Counted from the first letter of the stretch, positions 41,519-50,298 are shown. The stretch: 64,000 bases of DNA from Aliarcobacter vitoriensis (GCF_003316695.1 NZ_PDKB01000006.1:1-64000); one strand, 5' to 3'. The notes: a model not told the origin generated them from the sequence alone. Numbers and translations are program-made.

Positions 41519-42382
41519 ATGGCAAAAAGTTTATATGAAACATTAGAAGTTAGTGAAAATGCAACTGCTGAAGAGATAAAAAAAGCTTATAGAAAACTTG
41601 CAAGAAAATATCATCCAGATGTAAATAAAGACCCAAAAGCTGAAGATAAATTTAAAGAGATAAATGCAGCTTATGAAGTTTTAAGTAATCCAGAAAAGAA
41701 ACAACAATATGACCAATATGGTGATTCTATGTTTGGTGGACAAAATTTTAGTGATTTTGCACGGAGCCAAGGACAAGGTGTTGATTTAGATGAGATTCTA
41801 AGACAGATGTTTGGTGGAGCTGGTGGATTTGGTGGTGGTTTTAGTAGAGGTGGATTTGGAAATTTTGGTTTTGATGAACCAGATTTAGATACAAATGCTC
41901 AAGTTACAATACCTTTTGATATATCAATTCTTGGTGGTAAACAACATATATCTTTAAGCAATGACTCTTTTGATGTAAAAATACCAGAAGGAATTGAAAG
42001 TGGTCAAAAGATACGAGCAAAAGGAAAAGGAAAATCATATCAAGGACAAAAAGGTGATTTAATCCTTAAAATAAATGTATCTCCAAGTAACGAATACACA
42101 AGAGAAGGCGATACATTGACAAAATATTTTGATGTCCCTTTAAAAACTGCACTTTTTGGTGGTAAAATAGATATAAAAACAATTCATAAAGATATTACAT
42201 TAAAAGTCCCTCAAGATACTAAGCAAAATCAAAAATTTAGAGTAAAAGAGCTTGGAGTTTTAAATAGAAAAAGTGGAATAAAAGGAGATTTATATCTCAA
42301 AGCAAATATTGTTTTACCAAAACTTGAAGAATTAGATGATAGTTTAGTAAAAATAATGGAAGAGAAACTTCCAAATAACTAA
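41519..42382 (+). CDS. cbpA: Co-chaperone CbpA / DnaJ-family protein
   Basis: A J domain (residues 4-68) has the HPD motif in [10 protein letters not shown] that stimulates DnaK ATPase. A Gly/Phe-rich linker (about 78-118) follows, then two C-terminal substrate-binding subdomains; there is no Cys-rich zinc domain, which separates it from DnaJ proper. The length of 287 residues is typical of CbpA. It is co-transcribed with hspR 16 bp downstream from a HAIR-controlled promoter, the heat-shock arrangement of Campylobacter and Helicobacter. Confidence 0.94.
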   Translation: MAKSLYETLEVSENATAEEIKKAYRKLARKYHPDVNKDPKAEDKFKEINAAYEVLSNPEKKQQYDQYGDSMFGGQNFSDFARSQGQGVDLDEILRQMFGGAGGFGGGFSRGGFGNFGFDEPDLDTNAQVTIPFDISILGGKQHISLSNDSFDVKIPEGIESGQKIRAKGKGKSYQGQKGDLILKINVSPSNEYTREGDTLTKYFDVPLKTALFGGKIDIKTIHKDITLKVPQDTKQNQKFRVKELGVLNRKSGIKGDLYLKANIVLPKLEELDDSLVKIMEEKLPNN

Positions 42383-42397
42383 AAGGAGTTTTGAGAA

Positions 42398-42784
42398 ATG
42401 GAAAAGAATAGTTATATAGAACCTGTATATTTAATATCAGCTGTTGCAGAAATTTTAAATATTCATCCACAAACCCTAAGACAATATGAGAGAGAAGGTT
42501 TAATAAAACCGAGCCGTACAAATGGTAAAATAAGACTTTATTCACAAAAAGATATAAATCACATAAAATATGTTTTAACTTTAACAAGAGAATTAGGAGT
42601 AAATATTGCTGGTGTTGATATTATCTTACAATTAAACAAAAAAATAGAAGATTTAGAAAATGAAGTTGAAATATATAAAAATAAAATACAAAATATCAAC
42701 TCTCTAAGTGTAGTACCTGATAAAAAAGCTTTAGTTGTACAGAAAAGTTCTTTTGAAATGGTGATTATAAAGAATAGTAAGTAA
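42398..42784 (+). CDS. hspR: Heat-shock repressor HspR (MerR family)
   Basis: This 128-residue protein has the MerR-type winged HTH: ISAVAEILNIHPQTLRQYEREGLIKPSRTNG and RLYSQKDINHIKYVLTLTRELGVNIAGV, the HspR signature. A coiled-coil dimerisation helix (residues 82-105) and a short tail follow. It represses chaperone genes, usually with DnaK as co-repressor, by binding HAIR elements; one overlaps its own operon promoter. AGGAG lies 8 bp before the ATG. Confidence 0.95.
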   Translation: MEKNSYIEPVYLISAVAEILNIHPQTLRQYEREGLIKPSRTNGKIRLYSQKDINHIKYVLTLTRELGVNIAGVDIILQLNKKIEDLENEVEIYKNKIQNINSLSVVPDKKALVVQKSSFEMVIIKNSK

Positions 42785-42799
42785 TTTTTACTTACTATT
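42773..42799. terminator. Bidirectional terminator between hspR and the DUF475 gene
   Basis: AATAGTAAGTAA (42773-42784) and TTACTTACTATT (42788-42799) form a perfect 12-bp stem with a TTT loop. The stem contains the stop codons of both convergent genes. It is flanked by A/T runs, though not a long U tract on either side. Confidence 0.7.
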
Positions 42800-43865
42800 T
42801 CCCATCTAAAATAAATTGTCTATTTTTATAGATTGAGTGAATGAATGCCAATGTTATAGGAACAATAGCAAAAGTTGTTATAAGCATTGGTGGTAAATGG
42901 TAAAAAATTTGAACCAACATAGATAAAGCTAAAAGCCCAATACTCCACATAGCTCCATGTTCTAAATAGATATATTTTGAAACAACTTCTCGTTCAACCA
43001 TATATATTGTAAGACTTCTAACTGCCATTGCTCCAACACCAAGACCTAACATTATAATAACAATATTTTGAGTAATAGCAAATGCTCCTAAAACTCCATC
43101 AAGAGAAAAACTCATATCGATAAGTTCAAGATACATAAAAGATACAAAGCCACCACTTAATTTTGTAACATCTGCACCTGCTTCTTCATCTTCATTTCTA
43201 CTTTCAATAACACCTTTTAAAAGTTCTATTAAATAAAAAGCAATAACTCCAATAATCATTGGAACCAAAATTTCCAACTTATTTACAGTTACCATTTTAT
43301 CACCCATCACGACTTCATTTGGGGCAATATACGTGATACCTAACATTAAAAACATTATAAAAAGTGCTTTTATATCACCTACTTTTGAAAGTTTAACTGC
43401 AAAATTTTCAATACTTTTTATCCAGTGAATATCTTTATTTTCATCAAATAAAAACTTTAAAAATAGCATCAAAAGGAACATTCCACCAAAGGACATAATA
43501 ACGTGATGAGAATTTTGTATAATCTTTTCATATTCAACTGGATTATTAACTGCAAGATCAAAAGAATCAATAAATCCCATAGAAGTTGAAAAATATACTA
43601 TTAAAATAGGAAATACAAATCTAACACCAAAAACGGCTATTAGCATTCCCCAAATAAGAAATCTTCTTCTCCAAACAAGAGCCATCGTAGCCAAAATAGT
43701 AGCATTTACAACAGCATTATCAAATGATAAACTCAATTCCAAAACTGAAAGTATCGTCCCTTGATAAACTGCAAAGAATCCACCATACAAAAATAATAGA
43801 ATAGTTGCTACAAACCAAACTGCAAAGAAACCATAAAAATATGAAATAATTGGTTTTTGTTTCAA
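42795..43865 (-). CDS. DUF475 (TerC-like) integral membrane protein
   Basis: This 356-residue protein has about nine membrane segments and the family hallmarks LELSLSFDNAVVNATILA (near 41-58) and LELIDMSFSLDGVLGAFAIT (near 241-260), whose Asp residues recall the TerC/YkoY metal-exporter fold. TerC relatives export Mn2+ or contribute to tellurite resistance; the DUF475 substrate is not settled. The 5' end faces the short-peptide gene and the XRE regulator region. Confidence 0.85.
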   Translation of the reverse strand: MKQKPIISYFYGFFAVWFVATILLFLYGGFFAVYQGTILSVLELSLSFDNAVVNATILATMALVWRRRFLIWGMLIAVFGVRFVFPILIVYFSTSMGFIDSFDLAVNNPVEYEKIIQNSHHVIMSFGGMFLLMLFLKFLFDENKDIHWIKSIENFAVKLSKVGDIKALFIMFLMLGITYIAPNEVVMGDKMVTVNKLEILVPMIIGVIAFYLIELLKGVIESRNEDEEAGADVTKLSGGFVSFMYLELIDMSFSLDGVLGAFAITQNIVIIMLGLGVGAMAVRSLTIYMVEREVVSKYIYLEHGAMWSIGLLALSMLVQIFYHLPPMLITTFAIVPITLAFIHSIYKNRQFILDGK

Positions 43866-43925
43866 ATTAATCCCTTAAAATTTTTTTGCTATTGTATCTA
43901 AAATTTTTAAATTTAATGATTGCAT

Positions 43926-44003
43926 TCAAATTTTTCTAGAAAAAAACATATAAACACCAATAATAAGAATTTGAAATATCACTATAAAAAATGTTGCTTC
44001 CAT
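43926..44003 (-). CDS. 25-residue hydrophobic small protein
   Basis: An ATG at 44003, six bases behind a near-perfect AGGTGG (44015-44010), opens a 25-codon frame beginning MEATFFIVIFQILIIGVYMF and ending SRKI before TGA. The peptide is one hydrophobic helix with a basic end, the look of a small membrane protein that modulates a larger one. It lies upstream of and in the same direction as the DUF475 gene (60 bp away), and divergent from the XRE regulator. I do not recognise a family. Confidence 0.6.
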   Translation of the reverse strand: MEATFFIVIFQILIIGVYMFFSRKI

Positions 44004-44079
44004 AATTAACCACCTATAATAAAACAAAAAGTCAATAAAACACGTTTTAATTGCATTTTAACCTTATTTATTAACATAA

Positions 44080-44144
44080 ACACTACATTTGTAGCTTGAT
44101 TATGAATTATTACATAACTATACTTAACACTTCAAATGTAGTGT
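44080..44144 (+). promoter_or_regulatory. Promoter of the XRE gene bracketed by a 12-bp inverted repeat
   Basis: TTGATT (44096-44101) and TATACT (44119-44124) are 17 bp apart. ACACTACATTTG (44080-44091) and its exact reverse complement CAAATGTAGTGT (44133-44144) flank the promoter, one upstream of the -35 and one near the transcription start and the gene start. Centre-to-centre distance is 53 bp, close to five helical turns, which would allow looping by a bound repressor. Confidence 0.75.
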
Positions 44145-44151
44145 GGATAAA

Positions 44152-44397
44152 ATGAATAAAGAAATAAATGAGTTAAGTTCTGATGAACTTTATATGTTAA
44201 TTGGTAGGAATGTTGCTAAACTTAGAAGCAAAGCCAATATGAGTCAATTAGAACTATCTTTAGAAATGGGGAATAAATCTTCTAGTCTTGTTTCTGCTGC
44301 TGAATTATATGCTAATAAAAGAAAATTTAATATTGCTCAATTACATAAAATAGCAAAAATACTTAATATTGATATTTGTGAATTTTTTAAAAAATAA
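44152..44397 (+). CDS. XRE-family HTH transcriptional regulator
   Basis: From ATG 44152 this 81-residue protein is essentially one HTH domain: IGRNVAKLRSKANMSQLELSLEMG, SSLVSAAELYANKRKFNIAQLHKIAKIL and DICEFF. GTG 44143 is an alternative start but would lie inside the right arm of the inverted repeat. No strong Shine-Dalgarno sequence is seen, and the leader would be short. It probably represses its own gene through the 12-bp repeat, and possibly the divergent short-peptide/DUF475 genes. An HTH with no sensor domain suggests that a partner or its own level provides the signal. Confidence 0.88.
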   Translation: MNKEINELSSDELYMLIGRNVAKLRSKANMSQLELSLEMGNKSSSLVSAAELYANKRKFNIAQLHKIAKILNIDICEFFKK

Positions 44398-44526
44398 TTA
44401 TTAAATATTTATAAAAGAATACTCATATCTAATAGCTTAAGCATATATACAATATAATGGAAATAAACAATACGATACTTTTCAGCTATTTTTAAGCAAA
44501 AAATATATCGATTAAATTTTAATTTA

Positions 44527-44533
44527 CCCCCCC
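44527..44533 (+). repeat. Homopolymeric C7 tract upstream of the ABC-F gene
   Basis: Seven consecutive C occur just upstream of the uup-like gene in otherwise very AT-rich DNA. The tract ends 5 bp before an in-frame ATG at 44539. Poly-C/G tracts are mutable in Campylobacterota; here a length change would alter spacing in the leader, not the reading frame, if translation starts at TTG 44560. Confidence 0.6.
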
Positions 44534-44559
44534 ATAAAATGGGAATACAGGATTTCTAT

Positions 44560-46506
44560 TTGGCACTAATCGACCTTCAAAATATTTCAAAACAATATGA
44601 TATAAAAGTTATTTTAAAAGATGCAAATTTTACTTTAAATAGTGGGCAAAGAGTTGCAGTTATTGGACAAAATGGGCAAGGAAAATCAACACTATTTAAG
44701 ATTATTATGAAAACCGTTGAACCAGATGGTGGAGAAATGGCTATTGATAGATCTATAAAAATAGAGATGCTTGACCAACAACCAAAATTTGCTTCAAATT
44801 TATCTGTAAGAGATGCAATTGAAAATCAACTTGTTGAGCTTAAAAGTGCAAAAAACGAGTATGAAAATATCACAAATAAGTTGATTACAGAGTATGAGAA
44901 TGAAGAACTTTTAAGAAAACAAAGTGATTTAGCATCATTCTTAGAGTTTCACAATGCTTGGGATTTAGACAATATGATAGAACGAGTTTTAGTTGAATTT
45001 CAACTAAAACAGTATGAGTTTAAAGATGTAAATATGCTAAGTGGTGGAGAACAGCGTCGAGTTAGCTTGGCTGGATTGATACTAAAAAAACCTGATGTTT
45101 TACTTCTTGATGAACCTACAAACCACCTTGATGTTTATATGGTTGAGTTTTTAGAACAACTTTTATTAAAAAATAACTTCACATTGCTTTTTATATCTCA
45201 CGATAGATATTTTATAGACAATATTGCAACAAGTGTAGTAGAAGTTGATGGTGGAGAGCTAAGACGTTTTAATGGTGGATATTCTTCATATTTAGAGCAA
45301 AAATCACAAATTTTATCAAATATGCAAAAAGAGCATGAAAACCTCCTAAGAATGGTAAAACAAGAAGCACACTGGATGCAACACGGAGTAACTGCAAGAC
45401 GAAAAAGGAATGAAAGAAGAAAAGCAGAATATTTTGATTTAAAGCAAAAAGCAAAATCAAATCCAGCAGCAATAAGAAAAATGAGTTTGGAACTTCAAAG
45501 AGAGCAAAAAAGTTTTAATAGTGAAGAAAAACAACAAAATAGAAAAAAAATGCTTTACGAACTAGACAATGTTTATAAAACTTTGGGTGAAAAAGAGTTA
45601 ATCAAAGATTTTACAACTAGAATCTTACAAAAAGACACTATTGCAATAGTTGGTCCAAATGGTACTGGAAAATCAACACTTCTTAAAATATTTATGGAAA
45701 AACTAAAAGTTGATAAAGGAAACTTCAAAAAAGGTGATTTTCAAATAGGTTATTTTGACCAACAAAGAGAAATGCTTGATGATAATAAAACTATTATGGA
45801 GATTTTTTGCCCAAATGGTGGAGATAGAGTAATTCTTGATGATGGAAGGAATATGCATGTTTTTGGCTACTTAAAAAACTTTTTATTTCCAAAAGAATAT
45901 TTAGATAAGAAAGTTGGAGTTTTAAGTGGTGGAGAAAAAAATCGTGTTGCTTTGGCACTTCTTTTTACTAAAAGAGTTGATTGTATGATTTTAGATGAAC
46001 CTACAAATGATTTAGATATTCCTACAATAAATATTTTAGAAGAGTATTTGCAAAACTTTCAAGGTGCTTTGATATTTGTTTCTCATGATAGATATTTTGT
46101 AGATAAAATTGCAAAAAAACTTTTTGTATTTACTGGAAATGGACATATTATGGAAAGCTTTCAACCATATAGTGAATATTTAGAAATTGAAAAAGAGTTA
46201 AAGGAACTTGATTCTTTAGAGGTTGAAATCGCAAAAGAAAAAAATAGTGTAAAAACTGTAACTGAAACAAAAAAACAAACAAAATTATCATATAAAGACC
46301 AAAGAGAATATAATAATCTACCAAAAGAAATAGAAGATTTGGAAAAAATAATAAAAGAATTAAATGATTGCTTAGCCAATCCAAAATGTTATGAACAAAA
46401 AGGAATCATTACTTTATCGACTGAGCTTGAAAAAACTAAAGAAATTTATGAACAAAAAGTAGATAGATTTTTAGAAATTGAAGAGCTAATAGAAAGTTTT
46501 AACTAA
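44560..46506 (+). CDS. uup: ABC-F family ATPase, Uup-like
   Basis: Two ABC domains occur in one chain: Walker A GQNGQGKST with LSGGEQRR and LLLDEPTNHLD, then GPNGTGKST with LSGGEKNR and MILDEPTNDLD. A linker between them contains MLRMVKQEAHWMQHGVTARRKRNERR-like basic sequence, and a C-terminal coiled coil (about residues 560-648) is typical of Uup. ABC-F proteins act on ribosomes; Uup is also linked to DNA-element excision and ribosome assembly. TTG 44560 (MALIDLQNISKQY) behind AGGA fits family starts better than ATG 44539. Confidence 0.9.
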   Translation: MALIDLQNISKQYDIKVILKDANFTLNSGQRVAVIGQNGQGKSTLFKIIMKTVEPDGGEMAIDRSIKIEMLDQQPKFASNLSVRDAIENQLVELKSAKNEYENITNKLITEYENEELLRKQSDLASFLEFHNAWDLDNMIERVLVEFQLKQYEFKDVNMLSGGEQRRVSLAGLILKKPDVLLLDEPTNHLDVYMVEFLEQLLLKNNFTLLFISHDRYFIDNIATSVVEVDGGELRRFNGGYSSYLEQKSQILSNMQKEHENLLRMVKQEAHWMQHGVTARRKRNERRKAEYFDLKQKAKSNPAAIRKMSLELQREQKSFNSEEKQQNRKKMLYELDNVYKTLGEKELIKDFTTRILQKDTIAIVGPNGTGKSTLLKIFMEKLKVDKGNFKKGDFQIGYFDQQREMLDDNKTIMEIFCPNGGDRVILDDGRNMHVFGYLKNFLFPKEYLDKKVGVLSGGEKNRVALALLFTKRVDCMILDEPTNDLDIPTINILEEYLQNFQGALIFVSHDRYFVDKIAKKLFVFTGNGHIMESFQPYSEYLEIEKELKELDSLEVEIAKEKNSVKTVTETKKQTKLSYKDQREYNNLPKEIEDLEKIIKELNDCLANPKCYEQKGIITLSTELEKTKEIYEQKVDRFLEIEELIESFN

Positions 46507-46542
46507 AAAATAATATAATAAAATCTTTAAAAAGGAAATAAT

Positions 46543-46986
46543 ATGAGTTTAAAAGAAAAATTAAGTGAAGATTTAAAACAAGCAATGAGAGATAAAGAAG
46601 TTGTGAAAAGAGATTCAATTCGGGCAATTAACACAATGATAAAGCAAATTGAAGTAGATGAAAGAAGAGTGTTAGACGATAGTGAAGTTATAAAGCTAAT
46701 CCAAAAAGGTATAAAACAAAGAGAAGAAGCAATAGCTCAATATAGTGCAGCTTCAAGAGATGATTTAGTTCAAAAAGAGCAAGAACAAGTTGATATTTTT
46801 ATACAATACTTACCAAAACAACTAAGTGATACTGAACTTGAAATTGGAATGAAAGAAATTATAAGTGAAGTTGGAGCAACAAATATAAAAGATATGGGTA
46901 AAGTTATGGGTGCAGCTTCAAAAAAATTTGCTGGTGTTGCTGATGGGAAAAGAATAAATGAGATGGTTAAAAAACTTTTAGCTTAA
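46543..46986 (+). CDS. GatB/YqeY domain protein
   Basis: This 147-residue protein of the YqeY family has LKQAMRDKEVVKRDSIRAINTMIKQ at the start and the GatB-tail-like region KDMGKVMGAASKKFAGVADGKRINEMVKKLL at the end. The family resembles the tRNA-binding tail of the GatB subunit of tRNA amidotransferase. The function of the standalone protein is uncertain, possibly tRNA-related. It has an AAGGA ribosome site and lies 36 bp after uup. Confidence 0.92.
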   Translation: MSLKEKLSEDLKQAMRDKEVVKRDSIRAINTMIKQIEVDERRVLDDSEVIKLIQKGIKQREEAIAQYSAASRDDLVQKEQEQVDIFIQYLPKQLSDTELEIGMKEIISEVGATNIKDMGKVMGAASKKFAGVADGKRINEMVKKLLA

Positions 46987-47019
46987 TGCTATTTATCTAA
47001 AGTTTTAAAGGGGAAACCA

Positions 47020-47961
47020 GTGGATAAATATGCAAATAAGTATATAACATTTACAATAAATGATGACAATGGTATAAAACAATTAAAGATAAAGAGAAAA
47101 CCTTTTTTTTATACTATATATACTATTCTCATAAGTTCTATACTCTTGGTTTGCTCTTTTATTTTTGTGAATATAGTATTGGTTCAAGTGGATAAAGATA
47201 GACTTTCCATAGAACTCGAGTTAGTTGAATTCCAAAGAATAAATGAAGAACTTAATACTCTTATAAATCAGACTCAAATGGAGCTTCACGAGAAAAAAGA
47301 AGAAATTAGTGAAGCAACAGATTATCTTACTAAAATAGAGTCAATTATTGGTTTATCAACAGAAAATGAACTCCCTTTAAAACAAAGAGTTGATATAGCA
47401 AGACTTGATTCAGAACAAAGAACAACTCTCTTACAATTAATTCCTAGTGGTTCTCCTATGGAGAAAATAGAAATTTCTAGCTATTTTGGATATAGACATC
47501 ACCCAATTTTAAATAAAAAAGCTTTACATTTAGGAATTGATTTAAGAGCACCTATTGGAACTCCTGTTTATGCTACAGCAGATGGGATAGTAGAAAGTGC
47601 TACATTTGATAAATATAATGGAAATTTAATAACTCTTCAGCACATTTATGGTTTTAAGTCTTATTATGCTCATTTAAATAAAACTGTAGTAGAATCAGGA
47701 ACTTTTGTTAAAAAAGGTGATTTAATAGCATATTCAGGCAATACAGGTATGAGTAGTGGACCTCATTTACACTATGAGGTACGTTTTTTATCAAAATCAT
47801 TAAATCCACTTACATTTGTAAAATGGGATATAACAAATTATACAGAAATATTTGAAAAGGAAACAGAAATATCATGGGAATCTTTAGTAACAGCAATCAA
47901 TCATATCAAAATACAAGATCCGACTCCTCAACTACAATTATCACTGCAGGAACCCAAATAA
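47020..47961 (+). CDS. M23 family peptidoglycan endopeptidase (Csd1-like)
   Basis: This 313-residue protein has one membrane anchor (residues 28-52), a coiled coil (about 58-112) and a LytM domain. The zinc ligands are in YRHHPILNKKALHLGIDLR (near 160-178) and GPHLHYEVR (near 246-254). It cuts peptide crosslinks in the periplasm. A homologous gene next to a bactofilin gene is the csd1-ccmA pair that sets helical cell shape in Helicobacter. It starts with GTG 47020 behind AAAGGGG and overlaps the bactofilin gene by 88 bp. Confidence 0.9.
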   Translation: MDKYANKYITFTINDDNGIKQLKIKRKPFFYTIYTILISSILLVCSFIFVNIVLVQVDKDRLSIELELVEFQRINEELNTLINQTQMELHEKKEEISEATDYLTKIESIIGLSTENELPLKQRVDIARLDSEQRTTLLQLIPSGSPMEKIEISSYFGYRHHPILNKKALHLGIDLRAPIGTPVYATADGIVESATFDKYNGNLITLQHIYGFKSYYAHLNKTVVESGTFVKKGDLIAYSGNTGMSSGPHLHYEVRFLSKSLNPLTFVKWDITNYTEIFEKETEISWESLVTAINHIKIQDPTPQLQLSLQEPK

Positions 47962-48338
47962 AAGGTGATATAAAATTAGCTTGTAATTTATATATAGATG
48001 GCTATTTTGAAGGAAACATTATCTCTGAACAAGAGATAAATATAGGTAAAGAAGGTAAAATAAAAGGTGAAATAACAGCTTTAAGAGTTGTAGTACAAGG
48101 CTTAGCCGAAGGTTCAATAAATGCTTCAAGAGTTGATATAAAACCTGATGGGAAAGTAATAGGATCTGTTGTTTCAGAAGAATTTGTGATAGAAGCAAAA
48201 GGTCTTTTTGAAGGAAATAGTTCTGTTAAAAAATCATCTATAAATAACCTTAATGAAAAAGAAAACTCTAAAATAGAAAAAGATTTAGAAGAAGCTAGTA
48301 ATGCGTCAATAGATATAAATTCAGAGAATAAAATTTAA
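47874..48338 (+). CDS. ccmA: Bactofilin (CcmA-like cytoskeletal protein)
   Basis: The bactofilin beta-helix is visible as short Gly/Val repeats: GTQIKGDIKLACNLYIDGYFEGNI, INIGKEGKIKGEITALRVVVQGLAEGSI and VDIKPDGKVIGSVVSEEFVIEAKGLFEG. It has a flexible N-terminus and a charged C-terminal tail. It polymerises without nucleotides and recruits peptidoglycan enzymes to shape the cell. The start at ATG 47874 lies deep inside the M23 gene in another frame, so the two are tightly coupled. A start nearer 47940 would shorten the N-terminal tail but keep the fold. Confidence 0.92.
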   Translation: MGIFSNSNQSYQNTRSDSSTTIITAGTQIKGDIKLACNLYIDGYFEGNIISEQEINIGKEGKIKGEITALRVVVQGLAEGSINASRVDIKPDGKVIGSVVSEEFVIEAKGLFEGNSSVKKSSINNLNEKENSKIEKDLEEASNASIDINSENKI

Positions 48339-48433
48339 TTAAATTTATATTTTTATTATTTTAGATATAATTTCGAGCTTAGATTAGTATATAATCTGAG
48401 ATTGAAATAAATTATTATTTTTTAAGGTAAAAT

Positions 48434-49549
48434 ATGAAAAACTTTTTAAGTCAATTAAATGAAATAGAATACAATGAAGCTATTACAAATAATATTGACT
48501 CTTTAGAAAAACTTATTCAACTTCTTTTAAAAAGAATTCACCCACATAATATAGATGTTATAGTAGATATTTTAAAACAATCAATTACTCCATCAATCAG
48601 TCAAGACAATGATAATAGTATAGATATTTTATTTGATGAAATAAAAAAGAATCCAAAACTTATTTTTGAAAAAAATATACAAATAAAAATAGAAAAACTT
48701 ATTATTCAAAGATTTGAAAAAGATAAAAAATTAGTTATTCAAAAAACAGAAGATATATCAAAACTTGTTTTACTTATGGAAGAGTATTTTAATGAAGCTA
48801 TTTTTAGTAGTGGAACTGGTTCTAAAAATGTTTTAAATATAAAAGAAAAAATAGTATCAATGAATATTAAAAATGGTGGTATTGAAGTTTTAGAACAATT
48901 AAAAAAAGAACTTGTTTCAGCTGCTACATCTATAGAACAAGAGATGAATAATGTAACAAATAAACTCGAAAGTGGAAAGTCTAAAATAGAAGAACTTGAA
49001 GAAAAAATAAGTAGTTTAGAAAATGAATTAAATAGAACAAAAGCTGAAAATAGAAAAGATTTTTTAACTCAAGTTCTTACAAGAAAATCTTTTAACGAAG
49101 AGATAATAAAAATAGAAAGTTCATATAATAGATTAAAAACTCAATATGCAGTAGTATTTTTTGACATTGATTTTTTTAAAAAAGTAAACGATACTTATGG
49201 TCATGAATGTGGAGATGTAGTTCTTTCAACTTTTGGAAAAATCTTAGATAAAAGTATAAGAGATCATGACTTAGTAGGTCGTTACGGTGGAGAAGAATTT
49301 ATTGCTGTTGTACATTTTAATCTTGATAGAGAACTTTTAATGTTCTTAAAAAGAATAAAAACTATTGTTACAGAAAATAGTTTTATATACCAAGATAAAA
49401 AAATAAAACTCACATTCTCAGCTGGAGTTGCTATACGAAATAAATATCCAACTTATGAAAATACGGTACAAAAGGCTGATAATTTACTTTATAGAGCGAA
49501 ACAAAGTGGTAGAAATAAAATTTTATTAGATAATGGAGTTGAGATTTAA
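48434..49549 (+). CDS. Diguanylate cyclase (GGDEF domain)
   Basis: A predicted helical N-terminal region (about 200 residues, ending in a coiled coil near 165-207) precedes a GGDEF domain. The catalytic motif is GGEEF at 285-289, and the RxxD inhibition site (RDHD at 276-279) lies exactly five residues before it, so product inhibition is likely. No EAL domain or membrane segment is present. It makes the second messenger c-di-GMP. A TATAAT at 48390-48395 is its probable -10. The 3' end overlaps the convergent exonuclease gene by 4 bp. Confidence 0.94.
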   Translation: MKNFLSQLNEIEYNEAITNNIDSLEKLIQLLLKRIHPHNIDVIVDILKQSITPSISQDNDNSIDILFDEIKKNPKLIFEKNIQIKIEKLIIQRFEKDKKLVIQKTEDISKLVLLMEEYFNEAIFSSGTGSKNVLNIKEKIVSMNIKNGGIEVLEQLKKELVSAATSIEQEMNNVTNKLESGKSKIEELEEKISSLENELNRTKAENRKDFLTQVLTRKSFNEEIIKIESSYNRLKTQYAVVFFDIDFFKKVNDTYGHECGDVVLSTFGKILDKSIRDHDLVGRYGGEEFIAVVHFNLDRELLMFLKRIKTIVTENSFIYQDKKIKLTFSAGVAIRNKYPTYENTVQKADNLLYRAKQSGRNKILLDNGVEI

Positions 49550-50058
49550 AAAAAATTCATCTTTTTTAAAATCTCATAAGTTTTTGTAACATCATAAGTT
49601 GCACTATGGTATTTTGAGGAATCAAATTCTATACCATAGTAATTACAAACTTCATCTAATTTTGGATTTTTTAGCCGTCCTATTTTATCATATACTTTTA
49701 CTATATTTTTATTTTCTTTCATAGTACAAATATGTTTTTTGAAATTCACTCTTTTATCTATATGCCTCAATTCAAAGTCTATATTATGAGCTATTAAAAC
49801 TTCACTATTTTTACAAAATTCTTCAAAATCCAAATCTTGAGCAAAATATGAACTATAACTTTTATCTTTTCTATAATCTAAAATAAGCTCTGGAGTTAAT
49901 CTATGAATGGCATAAGAATGTATATTTAATGGATACCTAGAAAGATAATATCTATGAAATTTATCTAATATATTAAATTTTGTATCTATTTTTACTGCTG
50001 CAATTTCAAAAATATCACCAATATTATGTGTATTCGTCTCAAAATCCAAAATTATCAT
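49546..50058 (-). CDS. 3'-5' exonuclease of the DnaQ/DEDDh type
   Basis: This 170-residue protein has Exo I IILDFETN (Asp and Glu near residues 4-6), Exo II in VLIAHNIDFELRHID and Exo III YHSATYDVTKTYEI with the catalytic His and Asp. The small size and absence of other domains suggest an RNA- or DNA-trimming exonuclease rather than a polymerase subunit. It is coupled to the upstream tautomerase gene by an ATGA overlap. Confidence 0.88.
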   Translation of the reverse strand: MIILDFETNTHNIGDIFEIAAVKIDTKFNILDKFHRYYLSRYPLNIHSYAIHRLTPELILDYRKDKSYSSYFAQDLDFEEFCKNSEVLIAHNIDFELRHIDKRVNFKKHICTMKENKNIVKVYDKIGRLKNPKLDEVCNYYGIEFDSSKYHSATYDVTKTYEILKKMNFF

Positions 50059-50270
50059 TTTATTTTTTGTTGTTCTCTTATTTTTGTAACAGATTTTCCA
50101 CCAATATAATAATTGTCTGTACTATGTTCTTCTATTAAAACAACAGCATTTGAAGATGGGCGATTAAATATTTTACTAAAAGTTTCACTTATACTTTTTG
50201 CCAACTCTTCTTTTTGTTCTAATGTTGCTCCACCATCTTCTTTTGTCATTTTTACACTGATTATAGGCAT
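50055..50270 (-). CDS. 4-oxalocrotonate tautomerase family protein
   Basis: The protein starts MPIISVKMT; Pro2 becomes the N-terminal catalytic base after Met removal. The ALVIEEH-like strand (NAVVLIEEHSTDNYYIGGKSV) and the 71-residue length are family-typical. Members catalyse keto-enol tautomerisation of small acids; the physiological substrate is unknown. It is divergent from a LysR regulator across a 91-bp region with a dyad, a classical regulator-target pair. Confidence 0.9.
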   Translation of the reverse strand: MPIISVKMTKEDGGATLEQKEELAKSISETFSKIFNRPSSNAVVLIEEHSTDNYYIGGKSVTKIREQQKIK

Positions 50271-50298
50271 TTAATCTCCTTTTTAATTTTAATTATAA

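Noticed and set aside
49546-50058. DNA polymerase III epsilon subunit
   Set aside because: The protein is a bare small DEDDh domain without the clamp or alpha-binding tail; a general DnaQ-like exonuclease is the safer call.
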